Origin: Roseiconus lacunae
GTDB taxonomy: Bacteria > Planctomycetota > Planctomycetia > Pirellulales > Pirellulaceae
Assembly (NCBI RefSeq): GCF_008312935.1
Contig: NZ_VSZO01000005.1
Coordinates: 1-64,000, forward strand
Reading direction: 5' to 3'
Length of the DNA: 64,000 bases
Within the stretch, counting starts at the first letter, position 1. The number at the start of each line of letters is the position of its first letter. Under the pieces are notes generated by a model. It did no database searches, was not told where the DNA came from, and saw nothing but the letters and a program-made list of their open reading frames with translations. Positions 7,593 through 16,348 of the stretch are shown piece by piece. The translations under genes and the position numbers were made by a program.

Positions 7593-7700
7593 GTTAAACC
7601 CGACTCAGTCAGGTGCATTACGGCAACACGAAGCATATCACCCGACTGAGTAGGTTTCATCTACCAATATTCGTCGGTTCACTGTTAGCGACGATCTGAA
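7593..7700. repeat. Imperfect palindromic repeat R2, copy B
   Basis: Arms at 7596-7615 and 7639-7657 pair at ~17 of 19 positions (AAACC and ACTCAGTC cores) around a 23-base centre. It lies immediately before the methyltransferase start. Similarity to copy A extends past the outer arm for another ~45 bp (CGACGATCTGA shared). Confidence 0.7.
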
Positions 7701-7860
7701 GCCGCACAATGTTTTCGAGTGCTATCCATTCAAGCTGTCCATCATCAATGGGCATTATCGTAGCACCTGGAAGTGTTAGCAAGATCGGCGTGTGGGTGGC
7801 GACGAAATGTTGCGACCTATCGGTCCGTACGAAGCTGTGCATCAGTACCAGAAGCATCAA
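7657..7860 (-). CDS. Possible small protein, unknown
   Basis: A 67-codon frame with a hydrophobic first half and the more protein-like tail IMPIDDGQLEWIALENIV, ending TAG in TAGATG just inside repeat R2-B. The same short C-terminal pattern (QIV..E...IGR then stop) can be read at the equivalent place of R2-A, so this end may be part of the repeat. There is no recognisable family and no clear ribosome site. It may be the 3' end of a decayed cassette gene. Confidence 0.3.
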   Translation of the reverse strand: MMLLVLMHSFVRTDRSQHFVATHTPILLTLPGATIMPIDDGQLEWIALENIVRLQIVANSEPTNIGR

Positions 7861-8013
7861 CTGCCGGCGTGGGCAAAGCGTTGATTCTGACAGTCCATCG
7901 TGAGAAGTCCATCGTCAGATCTGTTTTGGATGACGGACAGAAACGCTTCGCCGTGATACATTTTGTGTAACGATCGACCACCGTAGGGTAGCTTCGTGAA
8001 ACGACCATCGCAT

Positions 8014-8214
8014 TCAGCTCCGATAGGCTGGCCTCCCAAAGGCCCGGACTGCATACTCAGAGTTCGCCCGACCGCCCACCGCTGCCGTATCAGTGTTTAG
8101 GGTGAATCCATCGGCCCGGTCCCGCATCCAAATCGCGATCCAAGCCGCTGCCTCAGGAATCAAGGCGAGTCGCCGTTGTTGATCCAGCAATCCCGATAAT
8201 CGATATTTGTTCAA
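8014..8214 (-). CDS. Possible gene fragment, unknown
   Basis: A 66-codon frame (MNKYRLSGLLDQQRRLALIP, then AAAWIAIWMRDRADGF) has better amino-acid composition than the other frames here. No family is recognised and no start signal is convincing. It could be the end of a longer decayed gene. The rest of 7861-8480 shows nothing else I can support. Confidence 0.25.
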   Translation of the reverse strand: MNKYRLSGLLDQQRRLALIPEAAAWIAIWMRDRADGFTLNTDTAAVGGRANSEYAVRAFGRPAYRS

Positions 8215-8480
8215 CCAGATGACACTTCTACCTGCGACTGGTAGGCACCGCGAGATCTTTGCAGGGCGTCGTTGCCGTTGGCTACTTCCTGCGATCGTAT
8301 AGATCGAAGTGGCGGATGTGAGTTTTCAATCGTACGGAACGATGGTCGCCCGTTGTGTAGTCTTTATAGCGTGAACGACTGACGACTAGCTGCGTGGTTT
8401 GATCGCTGGGTTCCGCTGTGTTGTGCTGATTTGCTATCCTAACCAGTTTACAGATCGAAATATGGGAGGTGGTGCAAGCT

Positions 8481-9095
8481 ATGGATTGTTTTACGATGAT
8501 GAGGAAGGTCGGACCTTTCAGGTTCCGGTTCGACACTCGAATCTATCTCGAAGAGACAACTCACCCCAGCAAGCGTGATCGTGCTGTTGCCGCAGTCATT
8601 GGGAAAAACCCAGGCTCAGCGATGCCGACCGAAACAGACTGTCTCACGCGTCTGAACCTTGATGATCCCAGTCATGGGCGGCTTCCGCGAACCGTTCGTC
8701 GGTGTTTTCTTTTAGCTTACGAACGCGCGGGGCTTTCGCCGCGCGCCGGTGACTTCATTCAGTCATGGAATCTTTTCTATCTAACTGACCCGGACCTGAA
8801 AGCCGCGAAGGTGAGCATCGGGGAAATGGAGCGATACCACTCGCTCCCGATATGCGCTTCGGAGCAAATCATTCCGCCTATCGTGTGGTTCGCATGGGGG
8901 CGACCTGAGAAAGAAAAGTTAGCCAAGTATGCGATTCGGTTCTTGCAACACGACATCCAGAATCCATTCTATTACTGTATGTCAAGTAAGCGGATTGTCA
9001 CCGACATACCCGCGCCCCAAGTCGGAGCGAAGCACACGCAAGGGCTTCCCGTTGAACCCATCGTCGGGCATTTGGCAGGCATACTCAAGTCATAG
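8481..9095 (+). CDS. DUF1643-like protein
   Basis: The start is ATG 8481, preceded by GGGAGG 11 bases upstream; two GTG codons at 8469 and 8472 overlap that ribosome site and are less likely. The ~204-residue product has IGKNPGSAMPTETDCL, equivalent to the N-P-S/G motif that opens DUF1643 proteins, a central YCMSSKR region and VEPIVGHLAGIL at the end. DUF1643 proteins are common in phages and islands; their function is unknown. The TAG at 9093-9095 is followed in the same frame by 42 open, protein-like codons to TAA 9222-9224, which overlap the next gene's ATG, so the natural end may have been the later one. Confidence 0.55.
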   Translation: MDCFTMMRKVGPFRFRFDTRIYLEETTHPSKRDRAVAAVIGKNPGSAMPTETDCLTRLNLDDPSHGRLPRTVRRCFLLAYERAGLSPRAGDFIQSWNLFYLTDPDLKAAKVSIGEMERYHSLPICASEQIIPPIVWFAWGRPEKEKLAKYAIRFLQHDIQNPFYYCMSSKRIVTDIPAPQVGAKHTQGLPVEPIVGHLAGILKS

Positions 9096-9216
9096 CGGCG
9101 AGAGTCTAGGATTGAGTTGGAAGATTATCGCAAACGGGGTATCCCTATCGTAGTTATTCATGAGAACGGCCACTGGGATGCGTTCGAAGACCAGGAGGCT
9201 TGCGTCGTTGTTAAGG

Positions 9217-9874
9217 ATGAATAAGCAGAATCTCGACATTTTGATGCAATTGCTCATCTGCATCTCGCTGGTTCTGTTCTCGATCGAGACTTTGCCCGAC
9301 CTCAGTAGCGCGACGATTGCTTCGGTATGCCGAAGTCGCCATTGTGACAGTCTTCACCATCAAGTACGTCGTCCGCTTGTACCTAGGAGGACTCAAGTTT
9401 GCTGGAAGTTTCTTTGGTGTCGTAGACTTGCTCGCAATTCTTCCGTTCTATCTTTCGCTAGGCTTCAACCTCCGTGCGCTTCGAGCCTTCCGTCTCCTTC
9501 GACTGATCCGAGTGCTGAGGTTGGCCCGATACAATAAAGCTATCGCAAGGTTCCATCGAGCGCTCGTTATCGCCAAAGAGGAGTTCATCCTCTTTGGATT
9601 CACTACCGGGATCTTGTTGTTCCTGTCGGCGGTTGGGATCTATCATTTTGAAAACGAAGCCCAACCGGAAGTTTTTGCTTCCGTGTTCCATTCGCTTTGG
9701 TGGGCGATTGCGACGCTGACAACCGTCGGATACGGGGACGTTTACGCAGTCACCGCCGGCGGGAAGGTGTTCACCTTTTTGGTTTTGCTCGTTGGCCTAG
9801 GGATTGTGTCGGTACCGGCAGGGCTTGTCGCGTCAGCCCTCTCGCAGGCTCGCGAGATGGAGGATACCAATTGA
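9217..9874 (+). pseudogene. Voltage-gated-type K+ channel, frameshifted near the N-terminus
   Basis: ATG 9217 begins MNKQNLDILMQLLICISLVL and ETLPDLSS, the first transmembrane helix (S1) of a six-helix channel. Around 9301-9312 the reading must move one base to continue as ARRLLRYAEVAIVTVFTIKY (S2), a DLLAILPFYL S3 region, an arginine-rich S4 (RAFRLLRLIRVLRLARY), S5, and the pore with the selectivity filter TTVGYGD before S6. The pieces together give ~219 residues, normal for a prokaryotic Kv-type channel. A TTG at 9317 could start a protein lacking S1. The ATG overlaps the upstream stop (ATGAATAA), suggesting translational coupling. One extra base, or a sequencing error, explains the break. 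Confidence 0.75.
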
Positions 9875-10074
9875 TCGTAGCTGCGATCGCGCGTTTCTAT
9901 ACACGCTTGTACAAGTGCCCAAAAATACTTAATCGGCGATGTTTTGGACCGATGCAAGCTAATGTGACACCTGGTTTTCGTACTTCCTGGCGGAAGGGAA
10001 AGCGGAATTGGGTACACGCGAAGGATTTTCCACATGCAGGAACGCCATCTTACGTTCTCTGGTTCACTTAATGG

Positions 10075-10572
10075 CTACCCTCGCTGATCTCGCCAAGGTC
10101 TCGGGAAACCGATTAGTGTAATACGAAGTGCGTTGATATTTTGATGTGTAAGCGTGGCCTGAGAAGATAGTTTCGTGTCGGCGTACATGTCATTCTGATT
10201 TTGGAATGCCACGTGTATTGCATATTTCTCTTTAAACATACAAAGCCGAAGTGAAAACCACTCACTCAAATCCGAAAGTTCCGCGTAAACTTGCTTTGAC
10301 GCACAAAGCTTTCCGACGTCAGATACGAACGCGTCAAATACCGAGTTGGAAACCCACAGGGAGTTCACATTTGTATTGGCATCACCGAATCCATGTGGAG
10401 TGGCAAAGAAAACATCGCACTGAAACGAATCGTGATCGGACGCGGTTGGCTCAATCGAGAAAGTTAGAAGCGATGTGTCGGGGAATAAGTCCATTGGTCC
10501 GTAATGGTGGGAACGAATCGGATAATTTCTGAAGTTACGTAGTCGCCACAAAAGGCAAACTACTTTAATCAC
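10075..10572 (-). CDS. Soluble protein of unknown function
   Basis: The frame gives up to 165 residues; an internal ATG at 10494 (MDLFPDTSLLTFSIEP) would give 139 and looks the more natural start, although GTG 10572 has AAAGG just before it. The chain is acidic with FQCDVFFATPHGFGDAN and VYAELSDLSEWFSLRLCMF. No family is recognised; the size and character are like small immunity or cassette proteins. It is oriented like the other minus-strand units, and a partial R1 repeat lies ~80 bp upstream of it. Confidence 0.5.
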   Translation of the reverse strand: MIKVVCLLWRLRNFRNYPIRSHHYGPMDLFPDTSLLTFSIEPTASDHDSFQCDVFFATPHGFGDANTNVNSLWVSNSVFDAFVSDVGKLCASKQVYAELSDLSEWFSLRLCMFKEKYAIHVAFQNQNDMYADTKLSSQATLTHQNINALRITLIGFPRPWRDQRG

Positions 10573-10766
10573 CTTTACTAGGCGACTCAGGCAGATCGAA
10601 AAATTGGTCGTTCTACAGGTGGCGCGAATACATCGTTGGACGGTTTTGAATCATTGTAGCAATTACGGATCGGTATGTTGCGGGACTCCGGTCTGGGGCG
10701 GGATTGGCAAAGTGCGTGGGGGCAATGGAGTTGATGCGATAGAGAACGCTTACGCCATGAGTATGA

Positions 10767-10795
10767 TCAGGTCCTATCTTCACGATAGGACCTGA
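10767..10795. repeat. Perfect 12-bp stem, 5-base loop hairpin
   Basis: TCAGGTCCTATC and GATAGGACCTGA are exactly complementary around TTCAC. No T-run follows on either strand, so it is not an ordinary intrinsic terminator. It lies at the end of a partial R1 repeat (10650-10760: ATTACGGATCGG...GAACGCTTACG), in a ~330-bp stretch without a gene. Confidence 0.7.
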
Positions 10796-10902
10796 CCATG
10801 GCAACAGAAGACGTCCGGCCATCTTGACCGTGATGGCGAGAGTGATTGGGACACCGGCTACGACAATTACCGCTGTGCGATCTCCACATAATTGTCCGTC
10901 AG

Positions 10903-11300
10903 CTAAATCTGGTTCGAGAAATCCGTAGCATTGTCAATCGCGTCTGGCCTCAGAGTCTCTGGCTCCTTCTTGTCCGCAGAGCAGAGCAGCGGGCGTCCAT
11001 CATTTAGCGTGACTGACACGACGTTCCTCACGCCGATGCGCCAGTAAACGCTCTAGCAACAACTCCAACGGGGCCGCTGATCAGACCTCCGATTGCGGCA
11101 TCCCCCAGTCGATACCTTCTTGGTTTTTTCAAGGATCTCGACGTCTTTAGCTTGAGAGCCCTTCTGTTTGGACTGAACCAGAACGGATAATCGGCTATCA
11201 GCGTCGGCAGATTTCCCGTACCTGATCGAACGAATTTAGCTTTCCGGTTCTCACCAAAATCTAAATCGATGACGTCAATTGAAGATTTCTCAGGCAGTAA
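10903..11300 (-). pseudogene. Glycine-rich-helix protein, start lost and frameshifted
   Basis: Minus-strand 11300 to 11028 is open for 90 codons without a usable ATG: IDVIDLDFGENRKAKFV, then LIADYPFWFSPNRRALKL, then GDAAIGGLISGPVGVVA, ending TGA at 11028-11030. One frame over, the chain goes on as VSVTLNDGRPLLCSADKK and NATDFSNQI to TAG 10903-10905. A glycine-zipper-like segment followed by a V-x-V-x-F/L-x-D-G-R-x-L-L strand is a known pairing in small bacterial membrane-associated proteins, so the two parts most likely form one gene with a single frameshift near 11030 and a damaged start. Function unknown. Too broken for automatic calling. Confidence 0.45.
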
Positions 11301-11406
11301 CTAGGAAGTATCAGTATCTGATTGCGTATCGGGCAGCCATCACACGGCAGTGATTGCCAAAGGCAGCAAAAGGATACCGACGCATCCACTACACTCTGTC
11401 TCGGAC

Positions 11407-11475
11407 AATGAGTGAGGATCGCGTGCGACGGAAAATTGGCATATTCTTGACTTCTGACCTAAAGCGATCCGGTGA
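11407..11475. repeat. Partial R1 repeat, copy D (distal end only)
   Basis: ATGAGTGAGGATCGCGTGCGACGG, read here as GAGTGAGGATCGCGT plus CTTGACTTCTGACCTAAAGC and GATC, matches the distal end of copies A-C, which lies next to gene stops. No intact gene fills 11301-11503. Confidence 0.6.
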
Positions 11476-11503
11476 TTGAGCACCCTCATGAATTTCGCAA
11501 GGA

Positions 11504-11809
11504 TTAGATCGGCCAGCCGCATTCCGTGCATCGGTAATCGCTATTAACAATCGCGTTGCTTCCACAAACAGAACAGTGCTCGGTTTCGACGCCGAGATCG
11601 TCCGCTCGTGACCGTTGATCCCCAAGTGGCAATGTTCCATCCGCCGAGTCATTAGCGTGATCTTGTAACCCCAGAGAGTTTGCTGCCTGTGGCGAATCGC
11701 CCGGCATCCAAGTAGTTTTCACCACCGGTTCAAGAGGCGTGGCCCTATCGGAAGCGACCCCGTCTGGCAATGTCACTATCAACTTGGCGCGGTGCGGGAG
11801 AACAATCAT
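11504..11809 (-). CDS. Small protein with C-terminal zinc ribbon
   Basis: The 101-residue product ends in a clear two-knuckle zinc-ribbon motif: HCSVCGSNAIVNSDYRC then TECGWPI, i.e. C-x2-C...C-x2-C in the last 25 residues. The rest is low in hydrophobic residues (a disordered, acidic middle) and gives no family. The start at ATG 11809 has only a weak CAGGA before it. Zinc ribbons of this sort are common in small planctomycete proteins. A partial R1 copy lies ~30 bp beyond the stop, as with other units here. Confidence 0.5.
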   Translation of the reverse strand: MIVLPHRAKLIVTLPDGVASDRATPLEPVVKTTWMPGDSPQAANSLGLQDHANDSADGTLPLGDQRSRADDLGVETEHCSVCGSNAIVNSDYRCTECGWPI

Positions 11810-12157
11810 TCCTGCCGCCGCACCTGCGATTGTAAACGCGTTGCCAACTTATTTTGAAAGTGTTGATCTGTTCGGAGCAACAATCCGTCGTGGAACCGTA
11901 CCCGCTCTCCCTTTCTCTTCGGGTAGGTGGGGCCGCCCCACGTCGAACGACTGCGGTTTTCCCTGGAGTTCCGTAGGAACAAGGCAAAGGAATCCTGGCA
12001 ATGTCCAACGCACTGGGCGGGCAATCGATCTGGCGACGCACGCACATCAATTATTTCGGCAATTTGCATTCGTCGTCGATGTGTGCTTGCACATTAGAGA
12101 TGCATCGTGACGATCATCGCCAAACGGTCAACTCGTATGACTCGGTCCGTGCCGCCA

Positions 12158-12688
12158 TTATTCAGTGACCGTGGCCTTGTCACGCGATCCTCTTTGGGGA
12201 CCCGGTCGACCAGCGTTAAGTGCAGTGTAGCAGATAAGTCCGTAGGTAGCTGCGAAGGCGAAGCCCATGATTGCCATCCCGCATGCGTCGTCCCAGGCGG
12301 CCGCGTACACATCAACCTGGACGCTACCACCGCTTCGCTGCATCGGGTTGTACGTATTAACTGCGGCGTGGTGACCAAGCGAAAACAAATACGACCAAAC
12401 AAGAGAGATCACGTAGTGGGCCGCCATTGCCGTCGACGTCCCGAGACTCAGGCGAAGGTGTAAAAGGCAGGTGATTGCAGTTGGTGAAAAGTTGAGGACC
12501 AGGGGCCACTCTGAACCTCGTGAATTGGCGAGAACGGGGAATGCGGCGAAGTGGATTGCGACCAGTGCCGTGAACGCGAGCAGGTCGAGGATTTTGAACC
12601 GCCGAAGCACTTTTGGATCCGCCAGCGGATGCTTGGGGGCATCTACTGCTTCTAGTCGCAACGCAGTGTCACATCGCGGGCATTGCAT
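12158..12688 (-). CDS. Membrane protein with N-terminal CxxC ribbon
   Basis: The chosen start ATG 12688 gives MQCPRCDTALRLEAVD, a typical opening for planctomycete proteins with a half zinc ribbon (CPRC); GGAG lies 13 bases upstream. An ATG six codons earlier is possible. After a KVLRRFKILDLL linker the protein has hydrophobic segments near residues 32-50, 60-75, 85-105 and 130-150. The C-terminus is basic and polar. No family is recognised. R1-type repeat sequence begins ~60 bp before the start. Confidence 0.6.
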   Translation of the reverse strand: MQCPRCDTALRLEAVDAPKHPLADPKVLRRFKILDLLAFTALVAIHFAAFPVLANSRGSEWPLVLNFSPTAITCLLHLRLSLGTSTAMAAHYVISLVWSYLFSLGHHAAVNTYNPMQRSGGSVQVDVYAAAWDDACGMAIMGFAFAATYGLICYTALNAGRPGPQRGSRDKATVTE

Positions 12689-12759
12689 GAATTTCGATCG
12701 CTCCATTAGTCTTTCAAGTAGCCGTTGCGATCACCGAAATACCGCGATCGAGTTGGCTC

Positions 12760-13030
12760 CAATCGGATGCACTCGACTCATTCGAGGCGAATGCAAACCG
12801 AAAGCGGAGCATTGTACCAACCGTCGATCGGCAGCGTGGACCCGAAAAGATTTTGAGCACTTACGCTTTGTACGTTCCGGGCGACCGACTGACAGCTCCG
12901 TTGCATCAGCGATATAAACTCAACTTGTGAACGACCCACAAGTCCGCGTCAAAGTGAACGTCGATGGATTGGGAAGCTGCCTTGACGTCAGCAGTGAGTC
13001 TTTACTTGCGAGGCTGACACGTGCGATACA
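12760..13030. repeat. Partial, diverged R1 repeat, copy E
   Basis: GCGGAGCATTGTACCAACC, CACTTACGC, GTACGTTCCGGGYGACYGAC and CAAGTCCGCGTC match the proximal part of copies A and B; TCGAGTGCAT just before the 12688 gene also matches sequence before the 1684 peptide. From 13031 to 13900 I see no supportable gene; open frames on the minus strand (13002-13586, 13591-13845) have poor composition and no family. Confidence 0.55.
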
Positions 13031-13902
13031 AGTTCCGTCGATATGATGCGCCGAGTTCGACTGGGATCGATTGTTTGTCGCAAGCGGTCGCCGCGATCGA
13101 TACAAGGCGAGAGACGCGAAGAACCGCGGCGTCGGGCCATTCTACCCACGGGAGCCATGGCGGTCCCATCGCCATGAGCGGCTCACACAAAAGAGCGAGC
13201 CATTCGTCCTGCGGTGATGATCCGCAAGAACAGCCACAGCAATCACAGAGACCGAGGCGGCGACGGCGCAGACGGATCCCAGTGCACAGTGCTCCGCACA
13301 CTTCGCTTCCGTAGGTATGAGCCGATTGATTCCGTCTTGAGAGTTCTTCCAGGCGATGCAACGACCGGAGATCTGCCAAAACTCCCGCCGGTCGGCTACG
13401 TTGCGGGATAGAAACCATCAAAGTTGGATATTTCACATTCATTCCTGCAGTTCTTCCGGAAGTGTCTAGCCCTTTTCCGCCGGGTGTTTCATCCCGTTTT
13501 GTCGTAATCGAAATTGAACAGCTTCGCTCACTCCTCCTTTGGATCCGAGTCAAGCGGAAAGCAAGCTTCTGGGACTTTGTGTCCAACTATTCAGTCAATG
13601 AAAAAGTCCCCATCGTTTCTGATCACTTCTTTTTCCGCATTTGTGGTGTACCCGTACTGAACGTGATGTGGCAACCAAACTCCGGATCGAGACACCCCTT
13701 GATTTTGACATGATTCAAGCCTGGGTCTCGCCCTGGCACCTTTTCCGGACAGAGCTAGCATTGCTTTGAGTGCTGAGTGAGCTGTAACCGTTTTGAAGGA
13801 TTTTAAAGCAGCTGCCACTAGCGGAAGTGTATTAAACTGATTCACTCTGGCGATCGGGTGGTTCTACGATCTTCGGGCGATCATCGACATGGAGCCTTAT
13901 TG

Positions 13903-16113
13903 ATGTCTATTTCGATTGGTGCGATTCCACGGCTTTTCTTGTGCCTTTTCATCGTAGGGGCATGGTCGACTTTTAGGCTATCGGCACAGTCACCAGACGC
14001 CAGAACGAGCCGGCATTCTGAATGGAAACCTCTGTTGGTCGAGTTTTGTCGTCTCGTCGGTGAAGACGCCGTCTCCGAACTCGAGGAGGCCGTGTCTGCG
14101 GCCAACGACAGGCTGAAAAATCATGTGATAAAGGTGATGCGATATCGATTGCAACAATCGAGTGGTATCGATGCCCTTCGTCAACGACTGAGTGAAGTTG
14201 GTTGGGAATTCAATGGACTGGAGCTCTACGTTACAGCTGAAAATAGAGAGTCGGTTGACGACAACGATTTGCAAGTCTTGAACATGCTGCCATTTGTACC
14301 TCGTTTAGATCTAAGTGGTATTAAAGTCACCGACAGAGGACTTGAAAGACTCGCCGAAACACCCATACGTGAGTTAGTTTTGACGGGGACAAACATTTCC
14401 GATGAAGGCATCAAGAGGTTCGTTGAGAAAGTTCGAAACCAAAAGGCCAACGTCAGCAAGCGTGAGCTAGAAGCGGCGGGGCTAGGGATTTTTGGGAGGC
14501 ATGGATTCTACGGGGGAACGGGGCTTGAGTCCGTGGAATTAGGCGAGACAAAGATTGGAGACCAGTCGGTCGTTTATTTGTCAGAGCTCAATGATCTGAG
14601 GGCAGTTATCTTAAGTGGAACGAATATTACAGATGCTTGTTTTCGTTCGTTAGCAAAGGTGGCGGATCTAGAAATACTTGATGTGAGCCGTACATCGATA
14701 GGTGACGAAGGTGTGATCCAACTCTCGAAGCTGAAACGTCTTCGATCGCTTCAACTGAGTGATACAAATGTCACCGATGAATCACTGCCATTTTTGGGAA
14801 AGATGGTTCACCTCGAAACGCTTCATTTAAGCGGGACAGCAACGACCGAAAGAGGGCTTCACCACCTGGCGAAACTTCCCAATTTAGATCGCTTAACACT
14901 TCCAGAATTACCGCCGGGCGAAAATGCCGACGATCTTCGTGCGAAACATTTACCTCGATTTTTCCCCTGGCGAGCATCACGGAATAAGTCGCTGTATTTG
15001 GGGTGGGATCACTGGCGAGCACTACCGAAAGTGGAGGCCCGCGAACGGATCCGTGATCTGCAGCGCGTTGCGATCTCTATGAAAGAACGGATGATGGTTG
15101 TTGCGTTCACTCCGAGTTATTTTGAGGATCGGCTGAAAGTTCTAGCCATCGACTTTCAGACGGGAAATTCCAAAGAACTGACGTTCGGGCAAGGCAAGGA
15201 ACTCGCCTATTCCTGTCCGATCGCATTGTCACGGGATGCCGAATTGCTCGCGACCGGTGCCAAGCGTTCGACCGCAAGGAAAATGGTCGACGAAGGCGGG
15301 TACGAGATTCAACGTGTACTACGCACCGTCCCAATCGAGCAGTCCAAGCCAGAGCAAGTGACGATCTGGCGAATACCCAAGGTTGAATCTGAACAGGTAG
15401 CACCGGTGCACACCATCGTAGCACCCTGGCCCGTCGCAAAGCTTGCGTTTTCACCGAATGGTGCTCATCTATTGGTCGTCTCACGCATGGAAGCCGAGCC
15501 CACGGACGTCCTGTTTGCGGTTGTCGATGTCGTCACCGGTGAGCTGAAGCCAAGAAAGATAGCGACAGGCGAGCTTGAACCGATCAATCAGTTGCTTTCG
15601 ATGGACTCGATGGCATTATCGCCGAACGGTCGGACCGTCGCGTTTTCCAATCGCCATGGAGTCGGTGTCGTGGACACAAAACGAGGAGAAGTTGATTACC
15701 TCTTTCATGAAGCAAAAGCGTTTTATTCTGGTGGTCCACAGTATTCTTCGAGAGGGCCACACCGCCATGAGTTCTCCTTAGACGGTAGATGGTTGCTGAG
15801 CACCGTGAACGTACTGAATGTACCAGATTGGGAAATCAACCGTGTTCTAATTTACGACAGGCAGTCTAGACGATTGACCGCTCAGATCATCGGCAGACTT
15901 GAAGCGGTTTCCGATGACGGAGCGACGATCGTCACAAGCGAAGTCAATACGATATCACTTTGGCATTTGAGCGATGGCGTCCCGGTTCAATTCGGCTTCA
16001 CGCAGCGTGTCGGAAATCCGGTGTTGTCACACGATGGCAGGAGTCTATTCAGTCACACGGGCCCTGGCGGAAAAGCTCGATTGGGTGTCTGGGACCTGCG
16101 GAATCCTAAGTGA
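13903..16113 (+). CDS. Secreted leucine-rich-repeat and beta-propeller protein
   Basis: ATG 13903 gives a signal peptide (MSISIGAIPRLFLCLFIVGA, cleavage after LSAQS); the earlier ATG at 13858 would add 15 unlikely residues. Residues ~145-330 hold at least six leucine-rich repeats of the pattern LxLSGTxITDxGLxxLxxL (e.g. LDLSGIKVTDRGLERLAE, LQLSDTNVTDESLPFLGK). From ~residue 380 to the end there are WD40-like blades: ALSRDAELLATGAK, KLAFSPNGAHLLVVS, ALSPNGRTVAFSN, EFSLDGRWLLSTV, VLSHDGRSLFS. Planctomycetes have many such export proteins; the role is probably protein binding outside the cytoplasm. The 736-residue chain is complete. Confidence 0.8.
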   Translation: MSISIGAIPRLFLCLFIVGAWSTFRLSAQSPDARTSRHSEWKPLLVEFCRLVGEDAVSELEEAVSAANDRLKNHVIKVMRYRLQQSSGIDALRQRLSEVGWEFNGLELYVTAENRESVDDNDLQVLNMLPFVPRLDLSGIKVTDRGLERLAETPIRELVLTGTNISDEGIKRFVEKVRNQKANVSKRELEAAGLGIFGRHGFYGGTGLESVELGETKIGDQSVVYLSELNDLRAVILSGTNITDACFRSLAKVADLEILDVSRTSIGDEGVIQLSKLKRLRSLQLSDTNVTDESLPFLGKMVHLETLHLSGTATTERGLHHLAKLPNLDRLTLPELPPGENADDLRAKHLPRFFPWRASRNKSLYLGWDHWRALPKVEARERIRDLQRVAISMKERMMVVAFTPSYFEDRLKVLAIDFQTGNSKELTFGQGKELAYSCPIALSRDAELLATGAKRSTARKMVDEGGYEIQRVLRTVPIEQSKPEQVTIWRIPKVESEQVAPVHTIVAPWPVAKLAFSPNGAHLLVVSRMEAEPTDVLFAVVDVVTGELKPRKIATGELEPINQLLSMDSMALSPNGRTVAFSNRHGVGVVDTKRGEVDYLFHEAKAFYSGGPQYSSRGPHRHEFSLDGRWLLSTVNVLNVPDWEINRVLIYDRQSRRLTAQIIGRLEAVSDDGATIVTSEVNTISLWHLSDGVPVQFGFTQRVGNPVLSHDGRSLFSHTGPGGKARLGVWDLRNPK

Positions 16114-16348
16114 ATCCGTAGATGCGCGCCAATCATTTGGATGACTTTCGGTGCACGCTGGGAAAACGAACGGCGAGTCTTGCACTCTCTACGAAACTGC
16201 TGGTTCGGTTGGCGGCATTTAGAGGCTTGGTGACGCGGAGTCCCAGCAGAATCGCTTGTAGGGTGACGCCCTGATGCGGTGAAGTTGGACAGCTCGGTGG
16301 GCAATTTCGGTTAACAAAGAGTCCGCGTACCTTTTCCTTGTTTTAAAG

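Noticed and set aside
7448-7660. MKPTQ... peptide frame in R2-B, also in R2-A
   Set aside because: Most codon differences between copies change the residue and the frame runs into unrelated sequence; the palindrome explains the conservation better.
11745-12110. Frames of ~100-120 codons on both strands between the zinc-ribbon gene and 12158
   Set aside because: Neither has family character nor a ribosome site; they overlap each other in opposite strands.
13002-13586. 194-codon minus-strand frame
   Set aside because: Cys/Arg/Trp-heavy composition, no start signal, no family, and it crosses repeat R1-E.
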